From assembly GCF_005222915.1 (NCBI RefSeq), contig NZ_STFX01000024.1, positions 164,590-228,589 on the forward strand: DNA of 64,000 bases, given 5' to 3'. Below, piece by piece: positions 10,515-18,931 of this stretch. Below the pieces are notes generated by a model. It was not told the DNA's origin, did no database searches, and saw only the letters and a list, made by a program, of their open reading frames with translations. Within the stretch, counting starts at the first letter, position 1, and every line of letters begins with the position of its first letter. The position numbers were made by a program, and so were the translations under genes. Source of the DNA: Rhizobium sp. FKL33 (lineage in GTDB: Bacteria; Pseudomonadota; Alphaproteobacteria; Rhizobiales; Rhizobiaceae).

Positions 10515-10886
10515 ATGAAGACCAGAAGAATGGCAGCCTTGGCCGCCAGTCTCCTCGCGCCCATGCCGGCACACGCCATCGACCAGAAAATGCTCAGCCA
10601 GATCAAGCGGCTGGCGCCACGCGACCAGCTGGAGCAGCGCTGCGACACCGAAGGCATGGCCAAAGTGAAAGGCGACAAGGTGATCGCCTACACCTTCGCC
10701 GACCCGCGCTACCGCAAGGCCCATATCGACGCCCCCGGCGCCGTCTTCCGCCGCAAGGGCGAATGGTACCGGCTCTCCTACAGCTGCACCACCAGCCCCG
10801 ACCATGTCGATGTCGTCAGGTTCGACTACAAGATCGGAAGCAGGGTTCCGCGGGAAGAGTGGGAGCAGTATCAGCTTTATGATTGA
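10515..10886 (+). CDS. DUF930 family exported protein
   Basis: Small protein of 123 residues with a signal peptide (M-K-T-R-R, hydrophobic core, A-H-A cleavage near residue 21). The mature part has the DUF930 hallmarks: L-E-Q-R-C-D, AYTFADPRY, GEWYRLSYSC and a closing E-W-E-Q-Y. Two cysteines (in QRCD and YSCTT) probably form a periplasmic disulfide. DUF930 proteins are common in rhizobia and have no known function. GAGGT precedes the ATG at a rather long distance. Confidence 0.8.
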   Translation: MKTRRMAALAASLLAPMPAHAIDQKMLSQIKRLAPRDQLEQRCDTEGMAKVKGDKVIAYTFADPRYRKAHIDAPGAVFRRKGEWYRLSYSCTTSPDHVDVVRFDYKIGSRVPREEWEQYQLYD

Positions 10887-10961
10887 GAGGGATCTGCCGG
10901 TCGCGGAGCTTCTTGCGGACACGCCGGCAAGCGTGGCATAATTCCTCGACGGAGAAAAACG

Positions 10962-11219
10962 ATGCCGCGCAGTGACAATCTCGGCCCCCAGTTGGAAAGC
11001 TATGTGGCTGACCTCGTGAAGTCAGGCCGCTACACATCCCGGAGCGACGTTCTCAGGGAAGGTGTTCGTTTGCTCGAAGAACGCGACACCCGGCTGAGCG
11101 CCCTGGATGCGGCAATCGCTCGTGGCCTGGCCGACGCCGACGCTGGGCGGATGAAGCCCATTGAGGATGTCGCGGACCGGCTGAGCGCGAAATATCTGAA
11201 GATGGCCAGGGATGGGTGA
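10962..11219 (+). CDS. parD: ParD-type antitoxin
   Basis: Antitoxin of 85 residues for a type II toxin-antitoxin pair. The N-terminal half (LGPQLESYVADLVKSGRYTS then SDVLREGVRLLEER) is the ribbon-helix-helix fold of ParD, which binds the operon operator as a dimer. The C-terminal tail (DVADRLSAKYLKMARDG) would wrap the toxin. GGAGAAAAACG precedes the ATG. The stop overlaps the start region of the toxin gene, so the two are translated together. Expected regulation is autorepression by the ParD-ParE complex. Confidence 0.88.
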   Translation: MPRSDNLGPQLESYVADLVKSGRYTSRSDVLREGVRLLEERDTRLSALDAAIARGLADADAGRMKPIEDVADRLSAKYLKMARDG

Positions 11220-11221
11220 CC

Positions 11222-11521
11222 ATGTTCGTTGTGATCACCGACGAGGCCGAAGCAGACCTCGAGCAGATCGGTGATTATATTGCTGCGGACAATCCAAAGC
11301 GGGCGGTGAGTTTCGTTCAAGAGCTTCTTTCGCTTTGCCGTCAGTTGCGTGAGATGCCTCGCGCCTATCCACTGGTTCCACGCTATGGGCACACAGGAGT
11401 GCGCCGCCGCACTTATGGCGACTATCTGATCTTCTATCGCATCAATGGAGACGCCATTGAGGTGCTGCATATCCTCAATGGCGCGATGAATTACGAGGCA
11501 ATATTGTTTCCCAAACCATAG
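11222..11521 (+). CDS. parE: ParE-type toxin of the RelE/ParE superfamily
   Basis: Toxin of about 99 residues directly after the ParD gene. It shows ITDEAEADLEQIGDYIA at the start, the central R-Q-L-R-E-M-P-R, and the end RRRTYGDYLIFYRING followed by VLHILNG, all typical of ParE. ParE proteins characterised so far mostly poison DNA gyrase; RelE relatives cleave mRNA, and sequence alone does not settle which applies. The ATG at 11222 is preferred; a GTG at 11216 would add two residues and overlap parD by 4 bases. The frame is intact, so the pair is probably active. Confidence 0.88.
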   Translation: MFVVITDEAEADLEQIGDYIAADNPKRAVSFVQELLSLCRQLREMPRAYPLVPRYGHTGVRRRTYGDYLIFYRINGDAIEVLHILNGAMNYEAILFPKP

Positions 11522-11603
11522 GGACCGCTTGGAATGGGCGGTGAACAGAGCGAAGGGCGCGCCACTTACGTAAGTGGCCGTGCCCATCACCCTTCCACTC
11601 CCA

Positions 11604-12626
11604 TCAGCCCGGATTTCCCGCCTGCAAATTGTAATTCAGGATCAGAATATCGAGATCCTTTTCCGGCCAGAAATCCGTCGCCTTCATCTCGAAGGTCGTC
11701 GGGCCGATCTTCTTGACGTTGGTCCCGCAGAAGCTGACATAGTTGTCCTTCGAGCCCTTGTCGACGATCAGCGTGAAGTCCTTGATCGGACCCGCCCAGT
11801 TGGCGCCGGTGGTCAGCACGTAGGAAATCCAGGATTCGTAGTGATAGGGCTTGCCCTCGTCCAGGGCCTTCAGCGTCTTCTGGGCTGCGCGCACGAAGGC
11901 GTCGTCGATGCAGTATTTGGCCTTGTATTCCTCATAATACTGCCCCTGGGGCTGCCGGTTTTCGTCCAGGAAGGCCGGCTGCACGGTGCCGCCCACGCTG
12001 GGCTTATAGGTGTGGGACACTTTGATATCGACGCCCGGCTCGTAATGGGCGCGCCAGTAATAGGCCGATTTCAGCGTCCAGATCGGCATGTAATGGGTCT
12101 CTTCGCCATTGCCCTGATCCCAGCTGTCGATGCGGAGCAGGCCGTCGGCGACCCATTTGTCGCGGGTTTCCTGCGGCAGGTTTTCCACTGCCTTGATGGT
12201 CTCGTCGCTGTTGGGCAGGAGCGAGACGCCGGCCGCCTTGATCTCTTCGGTCACGTCGAGCGCATTGGCCCAGGCGCGCTGCTGAAGCTCGGGCTCGATC
12301 GCCTCGCCGTCCTGCATGACGGTGAAATCCAGGAAATTGTCACGGTTCTGATCGCCCGAGGAGACGTCCGACATCGGGCCGCCCTCGATATCGGGCATCG
12401 GAAAAGCGACCAGCGTGTCGACCGCCTTGTCGGAGGAGTTGCGGAACACGTAATCGACGCGGATTTCCTTCATGGAGATGAAGAGGACTTCCTTCTCCAT
12501 GGAAATATCGGCGCGGCGGGTGAATTCCAGCCCGCCGGTCTTCAAGACGGCGGTGGTGTCGTTGGCCAGTGCAGTGCTCGCGCCAAGGGCAATCATCCCG
12601 GCGGCTATGGCGAATTGTTTGGTCAT
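11604..12626 (-). CDS. DUF4424 family exported protein
   Basis: Protein of 340 residues with a clear signal peptide (M-T-K-Q-F-A-I, hydrophobic stretch, T-A-L-A-N). The body matches the DUF4424 pattern: N-D-T-T-A-V-L-K-T-G-G-L early on, a region on FPMPDIEGGP, a conserved YYWRAHYEPG, and two late cysteines (YCIDDAF and FCGTN). Such proteins are found singly in rhizobia, often in several paralogs; their function is unknown and the location is presumably periplasmic. The gene converges with the ParDE pair and has no operon partner, since xseB is 92 bases upstream. Confidence 0.8.
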   Translation of the reverse strand: MTKQFAIAAGMIALGASTALANDTTAVLKTGGLEFTRRADISMEKEVLFISMKEIRVDYVFRNSSDKAVDTLVAFPMPDIEGGPMSDVSSGDQNRDNFLDFTVMQDGEAIEPELQQRAWANALDVTEEIKAAGVSLLPNSDETIKAVENLPQETRDKWVADGLLRIDSWDQGNGEETHYMPIWTLKSAYYWRAHYEPGVDIKVSHTYKPSVGGTVQPAFLDENRQPQGQYYEEYKAKYCIDDAFVRAAQKTLKALDEGKPYHYESWISYVLTTGANWAGPIKDFTLIVDKGSKDNYVSFCGTNVKKIGPTTFEMKATDFWPEKDLDILILNYNLQAGNPG

Positions 12627-12718
12627 AGGGTCCCTCCTGATGATGAGGCGGGACGCTAGCGGGCTTGGCTGCGGGGGTCAACGCCCCCAATACTATGAAG
12701 ACAGACGCGATTCCCGGT

Positions 12719-12970
12719 TCAGGCCGGGTCGAGCGGCTCGACGCCTGCGGGCTTGCCGGCGCGGTCGAGGCGGATCTTCTCGATGCGGGATTCGGCGGCT
12801 CCGAGCAGGGTCTCGCAATGCTTCTTCAGCGCCTCGCCGCGCTCGTAAATGGCGATCGACTGATCGAGCGGCACGTCGCCGCGTTCGAGACGGGCAACGA
12901 TCGATTCCAGTTCCTGCACGGCCTGTTCGAAGGTGAGGCCGGAAAGTTCTGTCGTGTCGGTCATCGTCAT
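12719..12970 (-). CDS. xseB: Exodeoxyribonuclease VII small subunit
   Basis: Protein of 83 residues, the normal size. The core [45 protein letters not shown] is the XseB helical hairpin; XseB binds XseA to form the exonuclease that degrades single-stranded DNA from either end. Its ATG overlaps the stop of the deacetylase gene by four bases (ATGA), so the two are translationally coupled. xseA is not in the window. Confidence 0.95.
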   Translation of the reverse strand: MTMTDTTELSGLTFEQAVQELESIVARLERGDVPLDQSIAIYERGEALKKHCETLLGAAESRIEKIRLDRAGKPAGVEPLDPA

Positions 12971-13896
12971 CCCCTCATCAGTCGCGCGATATGCAGGCCT
13001 GCCGATTCCGCCAAGCCTTCGAGGTCATAGCCGCCTTCGAGCACGCTGACGAGACGGTTTGACGCATATTTCCCCGCGATTTCCATCAGGCGGCCGGTGA
13101 TCCAGTCGAAATCGTCGCCGACCAGATTGATCTGGGCGAGCGGATCGCGGTGATGGGCGTCGAAGCCGGCCGAGATCAGCAGGAAATCGGGCTGGAAATT
13201 TTCGAGCGCCGGCAGCACGCGGCTCTTCATCGCCTCGCGGAAATGATCGCCGGCAGAATTGGGGCTGAGCGGCGCGTTCACAATCGTATCATGAGCGCCC
13301 GTCTCGTCCTTGGCGCCCGTGCCGGGATAGAGCGGCATCTGATGCGTCGAGCAGAACAGCACCGACGGATCGTTCCAGAAAATATCCTGGGTGCCATTGC
13401 CGTGATGCACGTCGAAATCGACAATGGCGACGCGTTCGACGCCATAGGTCTTCTGCGCATGGCGGGCGGCGATGGCCACGGTGTTGAAGAAGCAGAAGCC
13501 CATGACCTTGTCATGCTCGGCGTGATGGCCCGGCGGGCGGCCCGCCACGAAGACATTGTCGGCCTTGCCGGCAAAGACGTCGTCGACGCCGGCCATGGCG
13601 CCGCCGATGGCGGTCAGCGCCGCCTTCAGGCTTTCGGGGCTGGCATGGGTGTCGGCCTCGATCTGACGCACGCCTTCTTCGGGCATGGAGCGCATCACCG
13701 AGAACAGATGCTCCTCGGGATGGGCGAGCAGCACCGCGTCCTCATTGGCGACGGGCGCTTCCTTGCGGTCGAGCGTGGAGAAATGCGGATGTTCGAGCGC
13801 CGCGTTCAGGGCGCGCAAACGATCGGGGCGTTCCGGATGGCCTTCCGGAACATGATGGGCGAGAAAGACCTGGTGTTCGTAAAGGCGTGTCGTCAT
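12967..13896 (-). CDS. Histone deacetylase family protein (acetylpolyamine/acetoin-utilisation type)
   Basis: Zinc hydrolase of 309 residues. Visible are [11 protein letters not shown] with the catalytic His pair, [15 protein letters not shown], the zinc ligands in [26 protein letters not shown], and [12 protein letters not shown] with the last zinc Asp. The family removes acetyl groups from lysines, polyamines or other amines; the bacterial substrate is not predictable. The ATG at 13896 begins M-T-T-R-L-Y-E-H like homologs; an in-frame ATG 13 codons upstream is unlikely. The pairing with xseB is a conserved rhizobial arrangement. Confidence 0.9.
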   Translation of the reverse strand: MTTRLYEHQVFLAHHVPEGHPERPDRLRALNAALEHPHFSTLDRKEAPVANEDAVLLAHPEEHLFSVMRSMPEEGVRQIEADTHASPESLKAALTAIGGAMAGVDDVFAGKADNVFVAGRPPGHHAEHDKVMGFCFFNTVAIAARHAQKTYGVERVAIVDFDVHHGNGTQDIFWNDPSVLFCSTHQMPLYPGTGAKDETGAHDTIVNAPLSPNSAGDHFREAMKSRVLPALENFQPDFLLISAGFDAHHRDPLAQINLVGDDFDWITGRLMEIAGKYASNRLVSVLEGGYDLEGLAESAGLHIARLMRG

Positions 13897-14050
13897 GGAG
13901 CCTGATATAGCCGTTCCGGCCCTGCGGGTCCACACTCGCCCACGCTGCGGCGCGGGATAAAATCGTTAACCTCTCCGAAGGACGGATTGACAAGCCGTGA
14001 CCGGTTTGTGACAGAGGAAGCACCATATTTCGCAGGAAGGGAAATTTCCG

Positions 14051-14647
14051 ATGGCAAATCTCGCTCTCTCCTCGGGCGCCCAGACGCTCGACACGCTGTT
14101 CGGCTCGACGCTCGCCCGCAAGGCGGCCATCGCGTTCGGCGGCAGCCTGTTCCTCGCCGCCATGTCGCAGATAGCGATTGGCCAGCCGGTGCCGACGACG
14201 CTGCAGACGCTCGCCGTGATCCTGATCGGCCTGACCTTCGGCCACCGCCTCGCCGCAGCCTCGCTCGGCCTCTACCTGCTCGAAGGCGCGATGGGCTTTC
14301 CGGTGTTCGCCCAGTTCAAGTCGCTTATGCCGCTCGGCCCTTCGGCCGGCTACCTCGCCGGCTTCTTCCTGCAGGCCGTGATCATCGGCTGGATGGTCGA
14401 TCGCGGCTTTGCTCGCGGTTATGTCGGCGCGGCCGTTGCCGTCGTGATTGGCGAAATCGTGATGATGGCTTGCGGCGCAGCCTGGCTCTCGACCTTCATG
14501 GGCCAGCCGACCCTGATCGAAAACCTCAAGGCCGCTTTCATGGCCGGCGTGGTTCCGTTCATCGCCATCGACCTGGTCAAGGGCGCGCTCGCGATCCTCA
14601 TCGCCAAGGGCGTGATCTCCGGCGCGTCTAGCCTGATCCGTGGCTGA
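14051..14647 (+). CDS. bioY: Biotin transporter substrate-binding subunit BioY
   Basis: Integral membrane protein of 198 residues with about six helices. BioY is the biotin-binding S-component of an ECF transporter. The motifs QPVPTTLQTLAVILIGL and LGPSAGYLAGFFLQA match the family. No bioM or bioN is near, so it must act alone, as reported for some solitary BioY proteins, or with energising subunits encoded elsewhere. I looked for a BioR-type TTATCTATAA site upstream and did not find one. GGAAATTTCCG precedes the ATG. The stop overlaps the following DUF1284 frame. Confidence 0.93.
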   Translation: MANLALSSGAQTLDTLFGSTLARKAAIAFGGSLFLAAMSQIAIGQPVPTTLQTLAVILIGLTFGHRLAAASLGLYLLEGAMGFPVFAQFKSLMPLGPSAGYLAGFFLQAVIIGWMVDRGFARGYVGAAVAVVIGEIVMMACGAAWLSTFMGQPTLIENLKAAFMAGVVPFIAIDLVKGALAILIAKGVISGASSLIRG

Positions 14648-15104
14648 TCAATCCGACATTTTGTTGAATGACATGATGCCCGTGCGCTTGCGCGGGCATC
14701 ATTTTTTATGCGTGCTGACCTATCGCGGTTACGGCTATACGCCGGCCTTCGTCGCCAATATGAGCCGGGTGGTCGCGGCGATCAAAGCCGGCGCAGCGGT
14801 GGAACTCACAGAAGGTCCGGATGACATCTGCAACGGCTTCACCGCCGCCTGCCGCGACATGTCCGACCACGACTGTTCTCTGGTGTCGACGATGGAGATG
14901 GACCGCACGGCCATCGCCTCGGTCACGAGCCTGCTGCCCGATCTCGCAGACAAGGGCTCCGCCATCGTGCTGAGCGCGGAGCGGGTCGAGGCATTACGCG
15001 CCGCCTTCGCGAGCGGAGACATCCGTCAGGCCTGCAAGGATTGTTCCTGGGCGGAGTTCTGCACGGCGATCGCCGCAGACGGATTTTCCGACACCAAGCT
15101 CTGA
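14640..15104 (+). CDS. DUF1284 domain protein, possible metal or Fe-S protein
   Basis: Protein of up to 154 residues. The DUF1284 opening V-R-L-R-G-H-H-F-L-C-V-L-T-Y-R-G-Y-G-Y-T is clear and EGPDDICNGF follows. Cysteines cluster as D-I-C, A-A-C, H-D-C and a late C-K-D-C with F-C six residues on, which suggests metal or iron-sulfur binding; that is inference. The frame is open from a GTG at 14640 that overlaps the bioY stop, but family members usually begin just before V-R-L-R, so the ATG at 14673 or 14676 may be the true start. It is probably co-transcribed with bioY. Function unknown. Confidence 0.8.
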   Translation: MADQSDILLNDMMPVRLRGHHFLCVLTYRGYGYTPAFVANMSRVVAAIKAGAAVELTEGPDDICNGFTAACRDMSDHDCSLVSTMEMDRTAIASVTSLLPDLADKGSAIVLSAERVEALRAAFASGDIRQACKDCSWAEFCTAIAADGFSDTKL

Positions 15105-15108
15105 CCCG

Positions 15109-15867
15109 TCACCCCTTCTTGGCGAAAAAGCCGGCATAGACGCCAGCGGCTTCCTTGGAGCGCAACTGGGCGAGGAAGTGTTTCATCTCCTCATCCATGT
15201 GATCGCGCAGCGCATCGACGTCGCCCTTCAGCAGCCGGCGCGAGATCATCAGCGAGTCGCGCGGCTTGGCGGCCAGTCGGGACGCGGCGGCGAGCGCTGC
15301 GCCTTCGACCTCGTCTTCCGGCAGAACCTTCCAGATCAGCCCGGCTTCGCGGGCCTCTTCGGCGGAGAAGCCCTCCCCCATCACCAGCATGGCGAAAGCG
15401 CGCTGATAGCCCATGATGCGCGGGCCGAGCAGCGACGAACCGGCTTCCGGCACGACGGCGAGATCGGTGAACGGCGTCTTGAACACGGTGCGCGTCGAGG
15501 CGAAGGTCAGGTCGCAATGCATATGCATGGTGACGCCGACGCCGATGGCGATGCCATCGACCGCCGACAGAAGCGGCTTGGTGAAGCGCGCCAGCTCATG
15601 CAGGAAAGCGATGACATTCTTGGCCTCGCCTTCGGCGGCGGCGATCTGGATGAAATCTGCGAGATCATTGCCGGAGGAAAAGCAGCCGGGGCCGCCTGAG
15701 AGAACGACGGCGCGGATCGCGTCATCGGCGTCCGCCTCGGCCAGCGCCAAGGCCATCTGGCCATACATGTCGCGGGTGATGGCGTTCTTCTTGTCGAGCC
15801 GGTTCATCCGGATGACGATGACGCCGGGATGCGCCTCGGGACGTTCGATCAGGATATGGTCGGTCAT
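15109..15867 (-). CDS. Enoyl-CoA hydratase/isomerase (crotonase) family protein
   Basis: Crotonase-fold enzyme of 252 residues. Visible are NRLDKKNAIT, the first oxyanion-hole region SGGPGCFSSGNDLADF and the second VDGIAIGVGVTMHMHCD, then PFTDLAVVPEAGSSLL. The acidic residue in VPEAGS fits a hydratase or isomerase, but the exact substrate is unclear. The start is ATG 15867 with GAGGAGA at good distance. The gene begins 11 bases after the stop of the acyl-CoA dehydrogenase gene and is surely in the same operon, giving successive steps of a beta-oxidation-like route. Confidence 0.92.
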   Translation of the reverse strand: MTDHILIERPEAHPGVIVIRMNRLDKKNAITRDMYGQMALALAEADADDAIRAVVLSGGPGCFSSGNDLADFIQIAAAEGEAKNVIAFLHELARFTKPLLSAVDGIAIGVGVTMHMHCDLTFASTRTVFKTPFTDLAVVPEAGSSLLGPRIMGYQRAFAMLVMGEGFSAEEAREAGLIWKVLPEDEVEGAALAAASRLAAKPRDSLMISRRLLKGDVDALRDHMDEEMKHFLAQLRSKEAAGVYAGFFAKKG

Positions 15868-15877
15868 GTCAGTCTCC

Positions 15878-17656
15878 TCAGGCAAAAGCGGCGCGAACGG
15901 CGGCGAGGCTTTCGGCGCCGTGCATCACACGATCTTTCAGCGCCGCGGTTTCGGCGATCAGGTTTTCGGCGGCGAAGCGGGCGAGCGCGACGCGCGTCTC
16001 GGCCCTGCCATCGTCAACCGGGGTGATGGCGGCTTTGGCGAGATAGACGCCGGTGAGCGTGAGCCCGAACTGGCGCTGATAGGGCGTGGCGCCGGCCAGC
16101 GCCTCGGTCATCTTCCCCTCGCCCATACTGGCGAGCAGCCAGGCGGTGGCTTCGCGGAGATCGGCGAGCGCGGCGTCGAGCTTGTCGGCGGTGCGGCCGA
16201 AGGCGGGATCGTTGGAGGCGCGGACCTGATCGACGGTCGCGGCGAGTTCATCAATGAAGCCGAGCACATGCGCGCCATTCGACTGCGGCAGCTTGCGGCC
16301 GATGAGATCGATGGCCTGGATGCCGTTGGTGCCTTCATAGATCGGGGTGATGCGCACATCGCGATAGAGACGGGCCGCGCCGGTTTCCTCGATGAAGCCC
16401 ATGCCGCCATGCACCTGCACGCCGAGCGATGCGACCTCGACGCCACAATCGGTGGGGAAGCTCTTGGCGATCGGCGTGAGCAGATTGGCGCGCTCCTGCC
16501 AGTGACGGCTCTCCTCGCCGTCCGTCACATGCGCCATGTCGATGGCGTGGGCGCAGGCGTAAGCGATGGCACGAGAACCAGCCGTCAGCGCCTTCATGGT
16601 GGCGAGCATGCGCTGGATGTCAGGATGTTCGATGATCGGGCTCATGCCGGCGCCGGCCCAGCCTGGCGCACGGCCCTGCGTGCGGTCCTTGGCGTAGGCG
16701 ATGGCCTTCTGGGTCGCCGCTTCGCAGACGGCGACGCCCTGCATGCCTACGGCCAGCCGGGCGTTGTTCATCATCGTGAACATGCAGGCGAGGCCCTTGT
16801 TCTCCTCGCCGATCAGATAGCCGATCGCGCCCTTCTCCTCGCCGAATTTGCCGTCGCCGAAGATCATGGTGCAGGTGGGCGAGCCGTGAATGCCGAGCTT
16901 GTGCTCGATGGAATGACAATAGGCGTCGTTGCGGGCGCCGAGCGAGCCGTCGTCATGGACGAGGAATTTCGGCACGAGAAACAATGAGATGCCGCGCGAG
17001 CCGGACGGCGCGTCCGGCAGGCGGGCGAGCACGAGATGGATGATGTTGTCGGTGAAATCGTGTTCGCCATAGGTGATGTAGATCTTCTGGCCGAAGATGC
17101 GGTAGCTGCCGTCGTCGCGGCGTTCGGCGCGCGTGCGCATGACGCCGAGATCGGAGCCGGAATGCGGCTCGGTCAGGTTCATCGAGCCTGTCCATTCGCC
17201 CGAGATCATTTTGGGGAGGTATTTCTCCTTGAGCGCGTCGGTCGCATGCGCCTCGATAGCTTCGATCGCGCCGATGGTCAGGGTCGGGCAGAGCGAGAAG
17301 GCGAGCGAACCGCCGTTCCACATTTCCAGCGTTGCGACCAGCAGCATATGCGGCAGCGCCTGGCCGCCATAGGTTTCCGGCGCGGTGAGCGAGTTCCAGC
17401 CGGCGGCCGACCAGGCTGTATAGAGATCGGCCCAGCCGTCGGGCGTCTTGACAGCGCCATCGACCAGCCGCGAACCCTGCTTGTCGCCGATCTCGCCCAG
17501 AGGCGCGACCTCGTCGCTGGCGAATTTGCCGGCCTCCTCGACGATGGCCTCAACGACATCGCCTGTGAGCTCCCCATAGGCGCCGCGTCCCAGCGCCATG
17601 TCGAGACCTTGCGCCTTGAGCGCAGCCAGAATTTCTCCCACGGGCGCCTTGTACAT
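15878..17656 (-). CDS. Long acyl-CoA dehydrogenase (DmdC/FadE-like, about 590 residues)
   Basis: Flavoenzyme of 592 residues, longer than the usual 380-residue acyl-CoA dehydrogenases because of an extra C-terminal domain. It starts M-Y-K-A-P-V-G-E-I, typical of the DmdC-like group that includes 3-methylmercaptopropionyl-CoA dehydrogenase and fatty-acyl enzymes. Core motifs are MNLTEPHSGSDLG, GQKIYITYGEHD, SPTCTMIFGDG and YRDVRITPIYEGTNGIQAID, the last holding the expected catalytic Glu and FAD contacts. ATG 17656 has GGAGGAG ahead of it. It forms an operon with the crotonase gene and is divergent from the Cache/channel operon, with a 26-bp palindrome between. Confidence 0.93.
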   Translation of the reverse strand: MYKAPVGEILAALKAQGLDMALGRGAYGELTGDVVEAIVEEAGKFASDEVAPLGEIGDKQGSRLVDGAVKTPDGWADLYTAWSAAGWNSLTAPETYGGQALPHMLLVATLEMWNGGSLAFSLCPTLTIGAIEAIEAHATDALKEKYLPKMISGEWTGSMNLTEPHSGSDLGVMRTRAERRDDGSYRIFGQKIYITYGEHDFTDNIIHLVLARLPDAPSGSRGISLFLVPKFLVHDDGSLGARNDAYCHSIEHKLGIHGSPTCTMIFGDGKFGEEKGAIGYLIGEENKGLACMFTMMNNARLAVGMQGVAVCEAATQKAIAYAKDRTQGRAPGWAGAGMSPIIEHPDIQRMLATMKALTAGSRAIAYACAHAIDMAHVTDGEESRHWQERANLLTPIAKSFPTDCGVEVASLGVQVHGGMGFIEETGAARLYRDVRITPIYEGTNGIQAIDLIGRKLPQSNGAHVLGFIDELAATVDQVRASNDPAFGRTADKLDAALADLREATAWLLASMGEGKMTEALAGATPYQRQFGLTLTGVYLAKAAITPVDDGRAETRVALARFAAENLIAETAALKDRVMHGAESLAAVRAAFA

Positions 17657-17723
17657 TCCGCTCCTCCAAGCTGATCTTCCCACCGCAGCCCAGCGCGCGC
17701 CGCGGTCTTCCGGAAGACGATCT

Positions 17724-17749
17724 AATTGATTTTTACGTAAACGTCAATT
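17724..17749. promoter_or_regulatory. 26-bp palindromic operator in the divergent promoter region
   Basis: AATTGA-N4-TACGTA-N4-TCAATT, with three perfect palindromic blocks. It lies 68 bases before the acyl-CoA dehydrogenase ATG and about 100 bases before the Cache gene. The core TTTACGTAAACGTCAA resembles, from memory, sites of regulators of acyl-CoA and branched-chain catabolism such as LiuR. That makes control of the dehydrogenase operon most likely; control of the divergent operon is possible. Confidence 0.6.
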
Positions 17750-17815
17750 AAAGCGAAATGTAGAATGCATCATTCCGCATAGTTCACCGCCATCGACAAG
17801 TTTTTCTGCGCCCGC

Positions 17816-17831
17816 TAACGCTCTGGCGTTA
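17816..17831 (+). promoter_or_regulatory. Small hairpin in the leader of the Cache/channel operon
   Basis: TAACGC, loop TCTG, GCGTTA, ending 20 bases before the ATG at 17852. It could affect translation start or bind a regulator. No other support. Confidence 0.3.
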
Positions 17832-17851
17832 ACTTCCATCGCGGGACGAAC

Positions 17852-18931
17852 ATGAAGCTCGAACGCAGAATATCCGTCATTGCCAGTCTGATCCTCGGCG
17901 CCACATTGGCGATCGGCGGCTGGATGCTCTATTCCGACGGGCGCGCGGCGCTTTCCGACAGCGAGAAGAAGGAAATTGAGGCGACGAGCCTCGTGCTGAC
18001 CACCGCCATGAGCCAGGCGGAAAACCTGACCGTCAGCCATTCGGAATTGATCGCCCAGAACCCTGATGTGGTGGCGCTTATAAAAGCCGGCGACCGACCG
18101 GCGCTGCTTGAGAAGATGAAGCCGGTGCTGGCCAGCCTGAAGCTGGAAGCCGGCATGGATGTGCTGCATTTCCAGACCGCCGACATCAAATCCTTTCTGC
18201 GCGTATGGGCTCCCGAGGATTTCGGCCAGGATCTCTCCAAGATCCGACCGATGGTCTTGGCCGCCAATCGCAGCCGCAAGCCGCAAAAGGGGCTGGAAAT
18301 CGGCCTGAAGGGACTCAGCCTTCGCGCCGTTTCCGCCGCAATGGACGGCGATCGGGTGATCGGCACGGTGGAAGTCGGCGTCAGCCTGAAGATGCTGATG
18401 GAAGCGTCGAAATCCTCGACAGGCGCTGATTTCGCCATTTTCCTCGATCCGCAATACATCCCGACCGCGAAAGGCGGTTTCGGCGAGCGCGGGGAAAAGC
18501 TTCAGCCCGACGCTTCCACCGATAGCGCGCTGTTCGATGGGCTGCAGCAGGGTGGATTGATCAAGCTGTCGCGCGGCCCGGAACTGACCATCACCAAGCG
18601 GGACGCCGCGACCATCGGCGTCATGACGAGGCCGTTGCTCGATTATTCCGGCAAGGTGATCGGCGCGATGATCGTCGCCCGCGATTTCTCGACAGAAGAA
18701 GGCGCTTTCCGCGCCACATTGGTGACTGTGATCGTGGTGGCGCTGTCGGGTCTGATGATCGCCTTTGGCGTGATCATGGCGACGCTCCGGGCCTTCGTGT
18801 TCCGCCCTCTCGAAGAACTGGCGGATGATCTGCAGAGCGGCCGCATCGGCGCGCCCACCACGGCGCTGTCCGCCTATCTCAAGCTGCGCGACGGCGCCGG
18901 CCGGGCGCTCCGCAACAGCGGAGACGCCTGA
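17852..18931 (+). CDS. Double-Cache membrane sensor protein without an output domain
   Basis: Protein of 359 residues: TM1 about 9-27, a periplasmic domain about 30-280, TM2 about 288-312, then only some 45 cytoplasmic residues. The periplasmic part has the pattern of double-Cache domains found in chemoreceptors and kinases: FLRVWAPEDFGQDLSK, GLEIGLKGLSLRAVSA, GDRVIGTVEVGVSL, and a second Cache lobe ending GKVIGAMIVARDFS. After TM2 come F-R-P-L-E-E-L-A-D-D-L, like the first HAMP helix, and then the protein stops. No kinase, cyclase or methyl-accepting domain follows. Its stop overlaps the start of the ion-channel gene by one base (TGATG), so the two are translationally coupled. It may be an accessory ligand-sensing subunit of that channel; that is inference. 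Confidence 0.88.
   Translation: MKLERRISVIASLILGATLAIGGWMLYSDGRAALSDSEKKEIEATSLVLTTAMSQAENLTVSHSELIAQNPDVVALIKAGDRPALLEKMKPVLASLKLEAGMDVLHFQTADIKSFLRVWAPEDFGQDLSKIRPMVLAANRSRKPQKGLEIGLKGLSLRAVSAAMDGDRVIGTVEVGVSLKMLMEASKSSTGADFAIFLDPQYIPTAKGGFGERGEKLQPDASTDSALFDGLQQGGLIKLSRGPELTITKRDAATIGVMTRPLLDYSGKVIGAMIVARDFSTEEGAFRATLVTVIVVALSGLMIAFGVIMATLRAFVFRPLEELADDLQSGRIGAPTTALSAYLKLRDGAGRALRNSGDA

Noticed and set aside
13936-14050. BioR operator upstream of bioY
   Set aside because: No TTATCTATAA-type palindrome is present in the gap.
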